Assembly: GCA_018873245.2 (NCBI GenBank)
Contig: JAEMBT020000001.1
Span: forward strand, 4,206,001 to 4,270,000
Direction: 5' to 3'
DNA length: 64,000 nucleotides
Source of the DNA: Archegozetes longisetosus
Lineage: Eukaryota > Arthropoda > Arachnida > Sarcoptiformes > Trhypochthoniidae
The notes under the pieces: model-generated
What the model saw: only the letters and a program-made list of their open reading frames with translations
Database searches by the model: none
Told to the model about the DNA's origin: nothing
Program-made: the position numbers and the translations under genes
Part shown: positions 1-11,266 of the stretch, piece by piece
How positions within the stretch are numbered: the first letter of the stretch is position 1
Layout: every line of letters starts with the position of its first letter

Positions 1-2609
1 AGATATTTCTTTGATTTAAAATTATAGTTTTTCGATTGAACTGCAAATTAATTTAGCTATTTTAGATATTGAGCATTCTAAAGCTTAATAGTCCGTAATA
101 GCAACTAAAATTGAAATCTTGTAGTGGCATGATTTGCATCAGACTATAAACGTAAAAAACTATTAAATTCACTTCGTATTCAATACAATAATAGCAAATC
201 ATAAATAAAATTCGGCAACAAACTAAAGAGTATAATAGGTGGATTGACATATCGTCGCCTGACTACTATAAGGTTGTAAATCAATTTTTTGGCAAAATGA
301 GTTATTAACGAATTGATATACCTTGTCATGGCCTTCATACTGGTATTCATTCAAATTTATAAATTGATGTCTGGTTCAGTCGTAATCGCCGAATTAGTCG
401 AATTAGATGAGTAAAATGTTTGTAAAGCAGCCGTTTTCACAATCTTTCGGGTTATTAAAATTAAATCTTATAGAAGTCCGATGAAGAAAGTTATATTCTG
501 CTGATATTTCGTTTTTTCAAAATTGATTTAGTCACTTCGATTTATTCTATATCAATAAATTCGATTCTTTAATAAACCGCTGTTAAATGCGTCATTTTTT
601 TTAATAAAATTCACTCTTCAGTCATCCAAATACTTTCTTAATAAAATGTCTGAAAATTTGAGACATAAAAATAGTCAAGTCGAATTTCGACTTGAAAAAA
701 ATTTTGACCGAATTATGTCGAAAAATTCTTAAAATGTTCGAAATTGATTTCTTACTTTCCCTTTAAAATTTCTTAAATAAAAATTTCGTGAAATTTAGTT
801 ATTTATCGATTTTCGATCATTTAGAACCTAATAGCATTTAATTTTGGATTTGATTTCAGTGCAATAGGGTTCTAAATGCAAAAATCAGTTCTGAATTATT
901 GACGATAGTAACAGAGTAGGATCCAAATGAAGAGTGGAATATTCGTACCTTGCATACATTGTTTGGTAACATATTTTAGAAAATTATTCTTCAACTCATT
1001 GTTGGTGTATAACAACATCGAACTTGAAGTTGATTTTCTCGCTTATATACTTGTTGCACTTAGAACCTTATAGTATTAAGGCGACGATATAAACCAATTT
1101 TCTTGTTGTTATGACGGATTATTAAGTTTCAAAGTGTATATATAAACTAAATCATTACATCGTAAAAATGTTGATTCAAAAAGAAACTGAAATTGTTGAA
1201 AATATATATCAACGAATTTAGTGAATTTATTTATTTCCCAAACTTCTATCGACAATACGATTGGTGTAATGATTATTGAAAGTAATAATAAAGCCCAAAA
1301 CTGTAATCAACAAAATTTACCTTTAATTTCATTCACGTGAATATTACAAATTATATTTGTTTACTCACATAACGATCAAATATCCTGATGGAACTAAATA
1401 AAGAATCTGATTCTTGTGATGGATAAATACCGCCTAATATTGTCATAATAGGTAGTACAGAAACTTGAGATGAGATTTCGACAAATGAACCAATCATTTC
1501 AGTTATGGGAACATAAGACAAATATATATCTGCTTCCTATTAATTATAAAATGATAGGTTTCTTTATCGATAGATTTTAAAAGTTAGGTTTATTTACATT
1601 GTAATACAAAGAAGCGAATTGAGGTTCTGCTTTTTCGTCATATCCTTTAATTTCTAATGAGACATTTGAATCCACTAATATTGGAATTACACTTTGAAAA
1701 AAAATGATTTTACTGTATTGTATTATAAGTTATGAATTAAGTTGTTTAAAAATCAAGCTGTTCACTTGTTAAGTTGTGACTTGTTAGAATTAATCCTATT
1801 GTGTTCTCACATTAAGACATTTCCTTAATAATATGGAAACGTTTTAATATGTGATTTACCGTGAAAATTTTTCCAAAAACTATTATTCTTCTTCTTTATT
1901 TTAAAGTTATTTTTCTATAAAATTCAATATATTAACTCATATTCATCTAAAATTTGAACAACACTGATAACTTTTTCACTTTTAAATTTTTAATGAAATT
2001 ATCAAGTAAAATAATTATTAGATCTTAACGATAGAAATATTTGACTATCTGACCATAATTGAAATATCAAGTAAATCATAATAATACTTACGAAAAATGA
2101 GTTCTTTTCGCTAACTCCCTGATCACAAATAGGAATGGAGAGCATATATGAATGTAGAATGCGTTCTTTTTCTTGAAAAGTAATTATATCATATTAAAAT
2201 AAATGCATATTTGATTCAATAAATATACCATTCCTCATCGAGTTACAAATCAAATCTTAAAATTTGCACGGTTTTATCAACTTTTATTGTTTAGCTTTAA
2301 CTAAATAGAAAAAACTCTACCCCTTCGTTGTAAGTGAAAGTAATGTTTCCTTTCGACTCAAATTCAAAGTCAAAAGCCAACGGCATTCCATCTTCAATTC
2401 CAGCTCCATTCGTACATTCTAAATTAGCAAATTTTGGAATATCGATCATTTTGATAAAATATTGTTTTGTTTTGTATCTTGAATACTCGGTTACTCGATA
2501 AAAATGACAAATTTCGAGTTTCACCGTTAAATAGTCTGACGATTATAAAATCAATTGTTTCTCTGCCTATTCGTTCGATTAAATGATTGGTAGAATTATT
2601 ATTTTCCAT
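1..2609 (-). CDS. Ionotropic-receptor-like gene, copy 1 (partial, runs off the left edge)
   Basis: I read five exons on the minus strand: 2609-2321, 2171-2092, 1691-1598, 1536-1369 and 40-1 (cut by the window edge). Splice sites (donors gtaagt, gtaaat and gtgagt; acceptors ending in ag) and phases agree from exon 2 to exon 4. The family call comes from copy 2, whose later exons look like the pore/TM3 region and C-terminus of divergent ionotropic receptors. These exons would encode part of the extracellular ligand-binding domain. Exon 1 is uncertain: the frame from the first ATG (2609) differs from the frame that continues downstream, so the true exon may start after a cag near 2537 with the start codon farther upstream. 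The gene is nearly identical to copy 2. Chemosensory function is inferred from the family only. Confidence 0.5.
64..1141. mobile_element. MITE family A, copy 1, interrupted by another MITE
   Basis: The two ends are inverted repeats: left TTAATAGTCCGTAATAGCAA (about 83-102) and right TTGTTATGACGGATTATTAA (about 1105-1126). The same element is uninterrupted at 15,560-15,810. Single related ends occur near 19,570 and 47,705 on the minus strand, so this is a dispersed family. It lies in an intron of the receptor gene. The superfamily is not clear. Confidence 0.6.
252..1087. mobile_element. 836-bp MITE with TA target duplication, nested in MITE A
   Basis: The terminal inverted repeats start TCGTCGCC and share the core ACTATAAGGTT, matching over about 30 bp with a few mismatches. 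TA dinucleotides flank both ends (250-251 and 1088-1089). Copy 2 of the segmental duplication lacks this sequence near 15,760, giving a natural empty site that confirms the boundaries. The TA target fits the Tc1/mariner group. No transposase coding sequence is visible inside. Confidence 0.75.
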
Positions 2610-3566
2610 GTAAAAAATAAGTTATGAATCGATTTAACATTAAGAATACTAGAGATCTTAATTGCATACTTGAGTTTCACTATTGTGGAAAAATGTTCGA
2701 TAGTCCTTTTTACTGTGTCAATTTTACCGTGCGTACTTTGTCGCGCGAATTTTTATTAAATTTCCTGTTAAACTCGTTTAGTTATTTTACCATCAATTTG
2801 TTTCATATTATTTATTGTTTACGTTAGGTTGAGTTTGTTTAAATTGGGTTAAGTTAGTTTAGTTAATATTTGCGTGGTAGAGGGTTGAATTGTAAAGTTC
2901 GCGCAACTATTTGTGCACGGTAAAGGATTGCCACCCTAAATATTCTTATTTTAGTCATGAAGTTTTATTTTGCATTTGACGTTATTTAAAATCAGAGATA
3001 TCTAGTAAGTGCTGAAAGAAGTTCATATATTCAAAATCAAACAGTTTTAACGTGTCGAACCAACAATGGCTTCTCATGGGTTCATTTTATATTTCAAAAC
3101 ACTCATTAATTGAAATGTTCAGCAAAATTCGATCTCTATTCCCGAAAACTTTTTCACTTGTGTTATGTGATTTAGATAGTTTCCACTATTAATGGCTTTG
3201 TTTTTGATCGTTTGCGAAATTTAATTAGATATTGATTGGAATCTCGCTAATAAAGCTTTTTTTATCAATCGTTAATTATTACAAAAGAACATACATTAAA
3301 GATAGATATAAAAATGTTTATGAAAACAATCAGTTTTATATAGCCTCGGAAGAAATTATGATAAGAATTTGATTGAATGCAAATAGAGAATGCTAGTTAT
3401 GTTTTACAATTCATGTTTAAGATATCTTTCTTATTAAAAATTTTAATTTGATAGGCTTAAAAATTAAAACGACTAAAAATGAACACTAATTTTTAAAAAA
3501 CAGTAGCGAAGCCAGAGAATTTAGAGTGGGGATAGCAGGTATTACGTCACAGGACCGAAAAGATAA
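2610..3566. other. Non-coding flank, part of the segmental duplication
   Basis: This is the presumed upstream region of receptor copy 1. It is almost identical to 17,257-18,190. Similarity stops near 3,535, about 30 bp before the Harbinger terminal repeat. A 67-codon plus-strand reading frame (2624-2827) is identical in both copies, but so is the surrounding non-coding DNA, so I do not call it a gene. Confidence 0.5.
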
Positions 3567-3794
3567 TGGGTGGTATGCAATAGTTCTAATTACCTCTAAC
3601 TTCTAGTTATAAACCTCCGTTACAGAAACTACAACTTTGCAATACTTAATGTTAAGTTTAACCAGAAGTTAAGATCTTTGGTTTAACGACAACTTTTTAA
3701 CGGAAACAAATACTTCCGTTTAGTTGTCGTCAAGTGTAGTAAATATATAAAATATTCGTTATTTTTATTTGAATCGAGTAATTGATACCAACAA

Positions 3795-4989
3795 ATGAAT
3801 TTAGATACATTTGATAGCGATTTTGAATTATTCTTCGAGTCTTAATAATATATTAGAAGGCAAACAAAAAATCCATTTGACTTTTACGATGAATACGCAT
3901 TTCGTAAAAGATATCGTATGTCTAAGAGTTTAGTTCATAAATTGAATAATTTAATTGGCCACAAATTAGAATGTCCCACAAAACCGAATAATCCAACAGC
4001 TCCTCTAATCCAAATATTAATTGCGTTACGCTTTTACGCAACAGCAATTTTTCAGGTATTAGTCTTTCATTTAAGTGATCTTTTAGTTACAGTAGAGCAC
4101 GTATATTATAGCTCGTCGATGGAGATCTATTTTTGATGAATCAGTCAACAATAAGCCGCATTGTCGAACGTGTCACGAAAGCTATTGCAAGTCTTAATCT
4201 TGAACTAATAAAGTTTCCAGCACAAGATGAATTAATTAATGTAAAAGTTTAATTTTTAATGACATAAATCAAATAATAACTTCATTTCAGGTCCAAAAAG
4301 AATTTTCAAAGATAGCTAATTTTCCTGAAGTTATAGGCACTATTGACTGCACCCACATTGAATGTTTGGCTCCAGGAGTTGAAAATCAAGAAATATTCAG
4401 AAATAGAAAAAATCGGATATCGATCAATGTGCAGGCAATTTGTAATTGTAGTATGATTTTCACAAATATCGTTGCTCGATGGCCTGGAAGTGTGCACGAC
4501 AGTCGTATTTTTCAAAACAGTGAAATTTGCTCATATTTAGAAAATAATCAAATTCACGGTTGGCTTTTGGGAGATGCAGGTTATCCTTGTAGACGATACC
4601 TATTAACACCTTTGAGCAACCCTATCTCTAATCCTCAACAAAAATATAATAAATCTCATATTAAGACTCGAACGATTATCGAAAGAACATTCGGAGCCTA
4701 GAAAAGGAGATTTCCCTGTTTGAAAAATAATTTAAGATTAAAACTTGAAACTACATTACATGTTGTAGTCGCCTGTGCAGTATTATGGAACTTTATTAGA
4801 ATCGATAATGATAGTGACATTGATGAAGATATTGAAATAGAAAACGATTTGCAAGAAATTGAAATTTCAAATCTAGTATCAGAAAGTAGAGCGGGATTCG
4901 ATCAGAGAAATGTCTTAATTAATCAATTTTTTTTCTTAAATTCTAGTTTAGTCTTTCAATTTGCTTTTCAATTAATAGAATTTCTTTAG
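3795..4989 (+). pseudogene. HARBI1-like Harbinger transposase, broken
   Basis: The reading frame shows the DDE nuclease core of Harbinger transposases: first Asp in GTIDCTHIE, second Asp in LLGDAGYP, and the Glu in TIIERTFG. An intron-like gap with gtaaaag and tttcag lies between about 4,240 and 4,290. The protein is interrupted by two TAA codons early on (near 3,843), by a frame change near 4,050, and by an in-frame TAG at 4699-4701 directly after TFGA, with the same frame continuing as KRRFPCLKNN to 4,989. All three catalytic residues remain, so the decay is recent, but this copy should not make a full transposase. Confidence 0.8.
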
Positions 4990-5185
4990 ACAATCTTTTG
5001 TCATAATTGCAATTTCAATTTGATGTTTCAATAAATCTTTCTCCAATAGAAATTTCTCCATTGCTACCTCATGTTCTTTTTCGCGTAACTGTGAAACAAA
5101 ATCCATTCATGATCGCTTTTCAGTCGATGTAATCACTTCTGATGTCCTTCTTTTGCTCAGTGCTGAAGGCAAAACACTAATTTTT

Positions 5186-5707
5186 TCAGTCTACAGTTTT
5201 TGAAGTACTTGCATCAATAATCACATCTGAATTCTCTATTACTTGAGTTATATTTTGATCATTTAAATCATCAATATTTGTAACAATTTGATTGTCACAC
5301 TGATAATCGGCATCAGAATCAAACGGATTGCTTAATGGTTTTAGTTCGTCAATTATTATCGACGCTAGTCTTATATCGAATTCATTTACTACTTTTACTG
5401 GTGGTCCCCCACCTGTTTTCATTGAATCAATTTTTGCCGAACTATCGGCCTGTTTTGCTTTTCGTTTTAAACTACCCCACTTATCTCTAATTTGAAGTGG
5501 CGTTTTTGCAGAACCATACCCTTTTGAGTTTAAATTTTCGGCAATACTATCGTAAATTTGATTTTTACTTTTCGTTGTTTTTGCATCGTTTACGTGACTA
5601 TTAATTATCTCCTTATATTTATCGCATTCCTCTATGAGGAAAGATGTTTCCATCTCTGTCCACACCACATGTGAAGGTTTTTCTTCTTTATTTCGTGATC
5701 GCCCCAT
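5186..5707 (-). CDS. Myb/SANT-like DNA-binding protein of the Harbinger element
   Basis: This is an intact 173-residue frame opening with ATG at 5707. Residues about 15-90 carry the pattern of Myb/SANT-like proteins that accompany Harbinger transposases: WTEMETSFLIEECDKYKEII, a Lys-rich stretch, an IYDSIAENLNSKGY helix, TPLQIRDKWGSLKRKAK, and then the TGGGPP turn. In known Harbinger elements such a protein binds the element ends and helps bring the transposase to the nucleus. It is divergent from the transposase gene and shares its terminal repeats. Unlike its partner it has no stop or frameshift that I can see. Confidence 0.8.
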   Translation of the reverse strand: MGRSRNKEEKPSHVVWTEMETSFLIEECDKYKEIINSHVNDAKTTKSKNQIYDSIAENLNSKGYGSAKTPLQIRDKWGSLKRKAKQADSSAKIDSMKTGGGPPVKVVNEFDIRLASIIIDELKPLSNPFDSDADYQCDNQIVTNIDDLNDQNITQVIENSDVIIDASTSKTVD

Positions 5708-6003
5708 ATTTTAATTTAATACCAAATAATGTTTTCAATAATAACTTTAGAACACTAATTAACACTTATATTTAAATAAAAAAGCTTTTAATAAACTTTT
5801 AGTGAATTTTTAGAGAGTGCGCAGTAAATTAAACGTCGACGTTTCTTAACCGAAATAAAACTTTGAGAATTGCAAATGGAAGCTCCTGTTAAGAAACGTT
5901 GACATTAACCACTGGTTAGGAAACGTCGACGTTTCACGATAACTTCAAGTTTCATAACCAAGACTATTGCATACCGCCCAAAATATTTTAACACCGGCTG
6001 TCG

Positions 6004-6435
6004 AAGTATTTGAACGTACGTTTGAATACTCTGATCGGTGGTTTGATTCAGAGAAAACACGAATTTTCAAGAGTTCTTCATATCTCAGTCTCAAGAATGA
6101 GCTTAAAATCGATGAGATACAAAATCTTGGAATTTATTAAAGTATCTATAGATGAGGGCCAGCTATTCGATGAGATATCACTTTTCAATTTGGCTTTTGC
6201 TTCGATTAGTGAAGATAAGGCTCTGAATAATAATAAGCTTTGGATCAAACTCTTGAAAATCAATTCTTTGCAAAACCTAACAAAAATTGTTGAATCAGTT
6301 CCTTGTGTTTCGATAGCTAATGATTTCTTCGAGAGATTATCCGTTGATGGCAAATTAATAACTGACTCATTTTATGTGTGTTCCAAAGTAAAACGTTTTG
6401 AATTCGAAAATTCATTATTATTTAATCTTAATTGA
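6004..6435 (+). pseudogene. Fragment resembling a BTB-BACK protein, frameshifted
   Basis: Two adjacent frames look protein-like. The first (6004-6147) reads FERTFEYSDRW...KIDEIQNLGIY and stops. The second continues from about 6,115 to 6,435 with LEFIKVSIDEGQLFDEISLF, then KLWIKLLKINSLQNLTKIVE. The order and spacing recall a BACK domain from BTB proteins (SIDEGQLF, then a loop, then a Leu/Ile-rich helical stretch). No BTB domain or start is seen, and the piece begins 24 bp after the Harbinger end. A decayed fragment is the simplest reading. The family call is tentative. Confidence 0.35.
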
Positions 6436-6779
6436 CGAAATATGATTTACTTTTGAATAACTAGATAATCTTTTTTAATCTTTAGTAAACACTTTCTAAG
6501 ATTTTTATGCTAAGAGTCGAAATTCATATTTCAGTTCAAAACCGTATTCAAAGTTTTTCAGTACATTTAAATGAAGTAAAAGTTAATGAGTGATAGGCAA
6601 AAGAATGCTCAACAGTTAATAATTCTAAAGACAACATTGAAAAGTAAACTTTTTAACTCTGGTCAAATTTATTTTGACTTAATTGTAGAGCTCAGTAAAT
6701 AAGAGTGAAAAGGCTGAAGAATCTCACACCAACAAACAACTCAGGCTTCACAGTGTCGTCTAGTATTCCGATTCTAATA

Positions 6780-7160
6780 GGTTGTCCGGATCAAAAGTTG
6801 TATTACATTTTGGGCTATAACTTTTAAAGTACTCATTATTTTTCAGTGCCATCTTGTAATTATTTAGTTGAATACTTATTAAATATAGAAAAAACATTGA
6901 ATTTAATTTGAGTGAAAAATGAATCGTCCAGAGCTCCAGAAATCAGTTACTGACTATGAACAACGAGTTTTCATCAAATTCGGAGTCCTCCTCAACAGGA
7001 CTGTAACGGACATCCATGAAGATCGATGGGAACGGGTCATTGAGAATGAGGGTGAATACCTTAACTAATCAGGAATGATGTACTAAAATTTCATTTGAAT
7101 CTGTTCACTAATTTTTGAGATATTAAAAAAATAAAAAAACAAGTTTTGATCCGGACAACC
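6780..7160 (+). mobile_element. 381-bp mariner-type non-autonomous element
   Basis: Inverted ends GGTTGTCCGGATCAAAAGTT and AAGTTTTGATCCGGACAACC are flanked by TA (6778-6779 and 7161-7162). A short frame from about 6,919 (MNRPELQKSVTDYEQR...DRWERVIENEGEYLN) resembles the C-terminal end of mariner/Tc transposases, where a Trp and NxGxY-like motif close the protein. The element therefore looks like an internal deletion of an autonomous copy. It lies upstream of SRD5A3. Confidence 0.8.
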
Positions 7161-7546
7161 TAATAGTTTAAAAAGCTTTATTGCAGTTCATGAATTATAA
7201 GTTTATAAGTTATTAGCGATAAAGACTTCAAGATCTCAAGGTCTTCAAGTTTTATCTCTGTTACTTTGGTTTCCAATGCACTCTGATTTGAAATTTACTT
7301 TACGCTTCTGGCTAAATTTCGCATTCCTTATACCAAGTAAGTATTACATGTACTATAAGCTCAACCCATTTTTTCTGCATAAAACCTCATGACACTAAAC
7401 CTGTTGTTAATTTATTTTCAAGTTTAAATTGGTGGTTTAATAAATGTAGAAATAAAGTGACCTCAATCTTAACTTTCTATTAGAGTGAATATATTCAATA
7501 TTGTTATAAATTAATTTTGATTTAAAAATTCTAATTTTCGCCTAAG

Positions 7547-9718
7547 ATGATAACAGAAATTAATCGGTTGTCGCTTGGGTTCATTCTTACTTCTGCATCA
7601 TTCTTATTATTGGGTATGCTAACACTATTTTATCCTAAATTTGTGCCTAAAGCCATTCAGTGTATGTTCAAATATGGCAAAACGGCTGATTCAAGAACTA
7701 ATGCTGACAATAACCTTCTTAATTTCGATGTGCCCAAAAAGTGAGTGATGATTTAAATAATAATCGTGTAACTGATCAGTTCATTCTCGAGCCTCTTTGT
7801 CAGATTTTCAAGCAAATGCAAAATTTAACATTATTGAAAAATTTAATAAATATTATTAAACCTTGCGTCATTTCATTTTGATTAAGAATTTGAGACATAA
7901 CATCATATTATACAGGATTTTAAGATTTCGAATCGAGCTAATATTCCCTTGATTGTTTCATAGGAATTCTTATTACCATAGATTTTAGTTCAAGGGAATG
8001 AGATTTTAATACCTCATTACTTGTTATTCTTAAAATTTCAAAATTTTGAATTGTATTATACTGTTATATAAACTTCTGCTTCTAAACTGTTCCCGAAGAC
8101 TTTCATCTCTTCTAAGCACTATTTGAAGAATGCATAGAATAGGTCTGTGAAGAGGGAAAGCTAGTTAGACAGAAAGTTAGCTTGGATTACTATAGGTAAC
8201 TTTTGAGTTACCGTTAAAAGAGGTAAAATCATTCAAAAATGCTGACTGAGCGCTATAAGTATGACGTAACTCAGCATATTGTTTAGTTGATATTAATTTA
8301 AAAAAGAGTATTTTTTACATTATTTTTGTGAACTAAGCTTTCAACAAATAAGAACGGAAATATATTTGCAACCTGTATACAGTAATTAAGTTCATGATGA
8401 TGAACTTAACTATTTCACTGATTTAATAGAATCTTATTATTTTATGTTGATTCACCTTGTAGGTTGTTTCATAAGTATAAATAGATTTGATTTTTGTGAA
8501 TTTTAGATGGTTTTATCACTATTACGTATTTGCGGTCGGTTTCAATCTGATACTTACTTATGCTGTAATTCGAGTTTACATTTTCAAAAATGTTGTGCCT
8601 CGTCCAGTAGAAGCATTACTCGACACATTTGTTGGAAAAACTAGAATGCAAACAGGTATAAACTTGGTTGAGGAAAATTTTCATCAATCTCATTTTATTT
8701 GTGAAATATTAACAGTTTCTCCTGAATCAGTAATACTGGCCATGATTTTATTCCTCATACATGTAAGTTGTCGTTTATACGAGACCACACGAATAAGCGT
8801 CTTTTCTGATGGAAAAATAAAGCTACTTCAATATTTGCTCGGATTTTTATATTATATATCTGCTGGATTATCTCTTTTGGCTGAAGCTCCATTATTTTCG
8901 ACAAGTGGTATTGGTGAATGAAACCTTACAGAAATTTATGATTATATTGAAAATAACTGATTTCAGATTCAAATGACACAATCATAAATCTGATTGATAT
9001 TTTTTCATTAAATCATGTGATTGGAATCGTTATTTTCGTGACATTTTCCTATGTTCAAATGAAAAGTCATATAATTCTTGCAAACCTTCGAAAAGATAGT
9101 AAAGGTAAGCATGAAAACTTCATTTTTAGTGTAGCCAACTGAACTTAAATTCGAAGACTGTGAAGGAACGATATATTTTGTATCGTATCTTGAAAGGATT
9201 GTTCCTAAATTTTAGACTGTAAACTGGCTAGTAATTCCGGATATAATTTTTCCTTGGCGTTATCACGACTTTAATATAATTTAACACAAAATTCGAAATG
9301 AATATATATAAAGTAAATTATTTTGACTCACTAGAGATAGTCTATTGTTTTAATTTAAATAACCCAGTTATAGAATTTTAATAATTGTTGAGACAAAAGT
9401 CGGCCTGGGAAGAATTGGACAGAATTTAATTACATTCTGAAGTTTGTATTTATTTTAGGTCGATTAAAAACATATGAACATAAGATTCCAGGTGGAGATT
9501 GGTTTGAATTAGTTTCATGTCCTCATTTTCTGGCAGAAATAATCATCTATGTTTCACTATTATTTGTTTATGACGGTCGCAATACAATCTGGTGGATAAT
9601 CTGTTCATTTGTGGCCATAAATCAGATATTATTTGGTAATTCTAACCACCAGTGGTATTTAGAAAATTTCAAAAACTACCCTAAATCTCGAAAAGCAATT
9701 TTACCATTTTTATTGTAA
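7547..9718 (+). CDS. SRD5A3: Polyprenal/polyprenol reductase, steroid 5-alpha-reductase family (SRD5A3)
   Basis: Four exons with consistent phases: 7547-7740, 8507-about 8913, 8967-9104 and 9459-9718, giving about 332 residues (human SRD5A3 has 318). The family signature is plain: VPKKWFYHYYVF across intron 1, HIILANLRK in exon 3, then HKIPGGDWFELVSCPHFLAE in exon 4 and the C-terminal HQWYLENFKNYPKSRKA. Several hydrophobic stretches fit a multi-pass ER membrane enzyme. The family reduces the alpha-isoprene unit of a polyprenoid with NADPH, a step in making dolichol for N-glycosylation. Intron sites: gtgagt/tttag, gtgaat/ttcag, gtaagc/tttag. The exon 2 donor could instead be the gt at 8908, removing two residues. 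No damage is seen. Confidence 0.92.
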
Positions 9719-10178
9719 TTTTTCTGACCAGTTCTCATTCATAAAAAGTCAGTTGACCACATTCCTCAATCGATCAAAATCAAATTCAAAGATTCTTAAA
9801 TGAAGCAAAACAAACACTGAGAATTAAAATTTATAATTTCGTTTTATATTCAATTTTTAAAGTTTTTCGAGAAATAAATTTATACCACATTTTTACAAAA
9901 CACTTCAACTATTGAGATATGCATTAAATGATCAACTGATAAGATGTGACTGTTGTTAGTCTGTTGTACTCTAGTTCTCTTATGAAGTTCTGACTTTTAT
10001 TCAATACTCGGATAATATTCTTCATTAGGTAGATATTTCAGAGATTTCAAAATTACCACAAGTAATATTTCAGACAGATAAGTTGAAGCATGTCGGAAAA
10101 TCTTTACTAAGCCGACATTTATAATTAATATCTATTAAATTGAAACCTCTTGTATGACAGAGAATAGTTAATGTATTG
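9719..10178. other. Intergenic, nothing recognised
   Basis: AT-rich DNA between SRD5A3 and the hAT element. No coding stretch or repeat that I can support. Confidence 0.5.
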
Positions 10179-10719
10179 GTCCAAACTAGTGTCCGATAGA
10201 CCTTTGATAGTAAAAGCAAAAGTCAACAGTAAAGTCACGAAATCATTTGACTTTAGCAAAAGAAAAAGTAAGTCAACCGAATCCAAATTATGAGAAGTCA
10301 AAGTAGAGCCATAAGTGGGAGTCCTCATTGCGGGAGTCCAATAGGGCCTGCGGAATCCCCTGGGAACGGAAGGGAGTGGGACTAAAATTTTTAATTGCGA
10401 GACGGAACGGGACTGCCTCAAAGAAAGTGCATTCCCGCAAATTCCCCCAACTCCCGCACTGTAAAAATCTGCACCCAACTGTTATTCAAACAAACTGTAA
10501 TTTAACAGCAAAACTGAAAAGAAAATAATGATATGAAATGAGAATACACTTCATAATAAAAATCAATAGAAATACAGATTATAATCAAAATTGAATAATT
10601 GCTAGTTTAAGTCAACAAAAAATGATAAAGCTTTGCATATTTGTTGCAAACATTCAGTGGAAGAGTAATTTTAGTTTTTGTTTTTAAATCAAATTTTGAA
10701 TTCGTTTTAATCAAATATA

Positions 10720-11266
10720 AGAGTGTTCGGAATGTTTCCACGTATTTATATAGGGTTTAGAAAACGTCATTTATTTGTTAACTACTATTCATTTACAAAT
10801 CGTTTTTGTATTATTTCAATACATTTGATAATTGTCTTGAATTTTGTAATAAAAAAGTTTTGAAAATCAAACAACTCTTCCGTCTTAACAATGCCATTAA
10901 TTGATATTCATTATAGACATTGTATGCTTTATGAATTTAAGCGTGGTAATTCGGCAACGGTTGCCACGAAAAATATTTGTGAAGTTTACGATGATGTCAT
11001 TAGTGTTCGTCGATGTCAAGAATGGTTTGCTAAATTCAGATCTGGTGACTTCAGTCCGAAAAGTGGTCGTCCATCTGAGTTGGACAATGAGGTCCTAAAG
11101 GCTATAGTTGAGTCGGACCCAAGAGTTTCTACTCGAGGATTGGCTGAAAGACTCAATACATCGAATTGAGGGAACATCTCGGTGTTTGGGGAACATCTGC
11201 AGCATTTTTTTGTAAAATTCGTTTCCAATTCTTTGAATAAATACGCGATTTCTTTCCGAACACTCT
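10720..11266 (+). mobile_element. 547-bp internally deleted mariner element nested in the hAT
   Basis: Inverted ends AGAGTGTTCGGAA and TTTCCGAACACTCT are flanked by TA (10718-10719 and 11267-11268). It contains only the N-terminal part of a mariner transposase. It split the older hAT element, so it inserted later. Confidence 0.8.
10891..11169 (+). pseudogene. Truncated mariner transposase, N-terminal HTH region
   Basis: A 92-codon frame with the mariner/SETMAR-type helix-turn-helix domain: YEFKRGNSATVATKNICEVY, VRRCQEWFAKFRSGDFS, KSGRPSELDNEVLKAIVESD and RGLAERLNTSN. It stops where the second HTH and the DDD catalytic domain should begin. The fragment could still bind element ends if translated, but no catalytic residues remain. 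Confidence 0.85.

Larger units (their letters stand above)
3567..5980 (+). mobile_element. PIF/Harbinger transposon with two genes
   Basis: The ends are inverted repeats: left TGGGTGGTATGCAATAG (from 3567) and right CTATTGCATACCGCCCA (to 5980), differing at one base. Inside are a HARBI1-like DDE transposase (plus strand) and a Myb/SANT-like protein (minus strand), the usual two-gene layout of this superfamily. A subterminal motif, AACGTCGACGTTTC, occurs in related forms near 5,830 and 5,920. A clean 3-bp target duplication is not obvious. The element lies just outside the end of the receptor duplication. Confidence 0.85.

Noticed and set aside
2624..2827. 67-codon plus-strand frame identical to one at 17,271-17,474
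   Set aside because: Identity reflects the recent duplication, the neighbouring non-coding DNA is equally conserved, and no domain or splice context is seen.
10125..10478. 117-codon minus-strand frame
   Set aside because: Lies across the left end of the hAT element and has no protein-like pattern.
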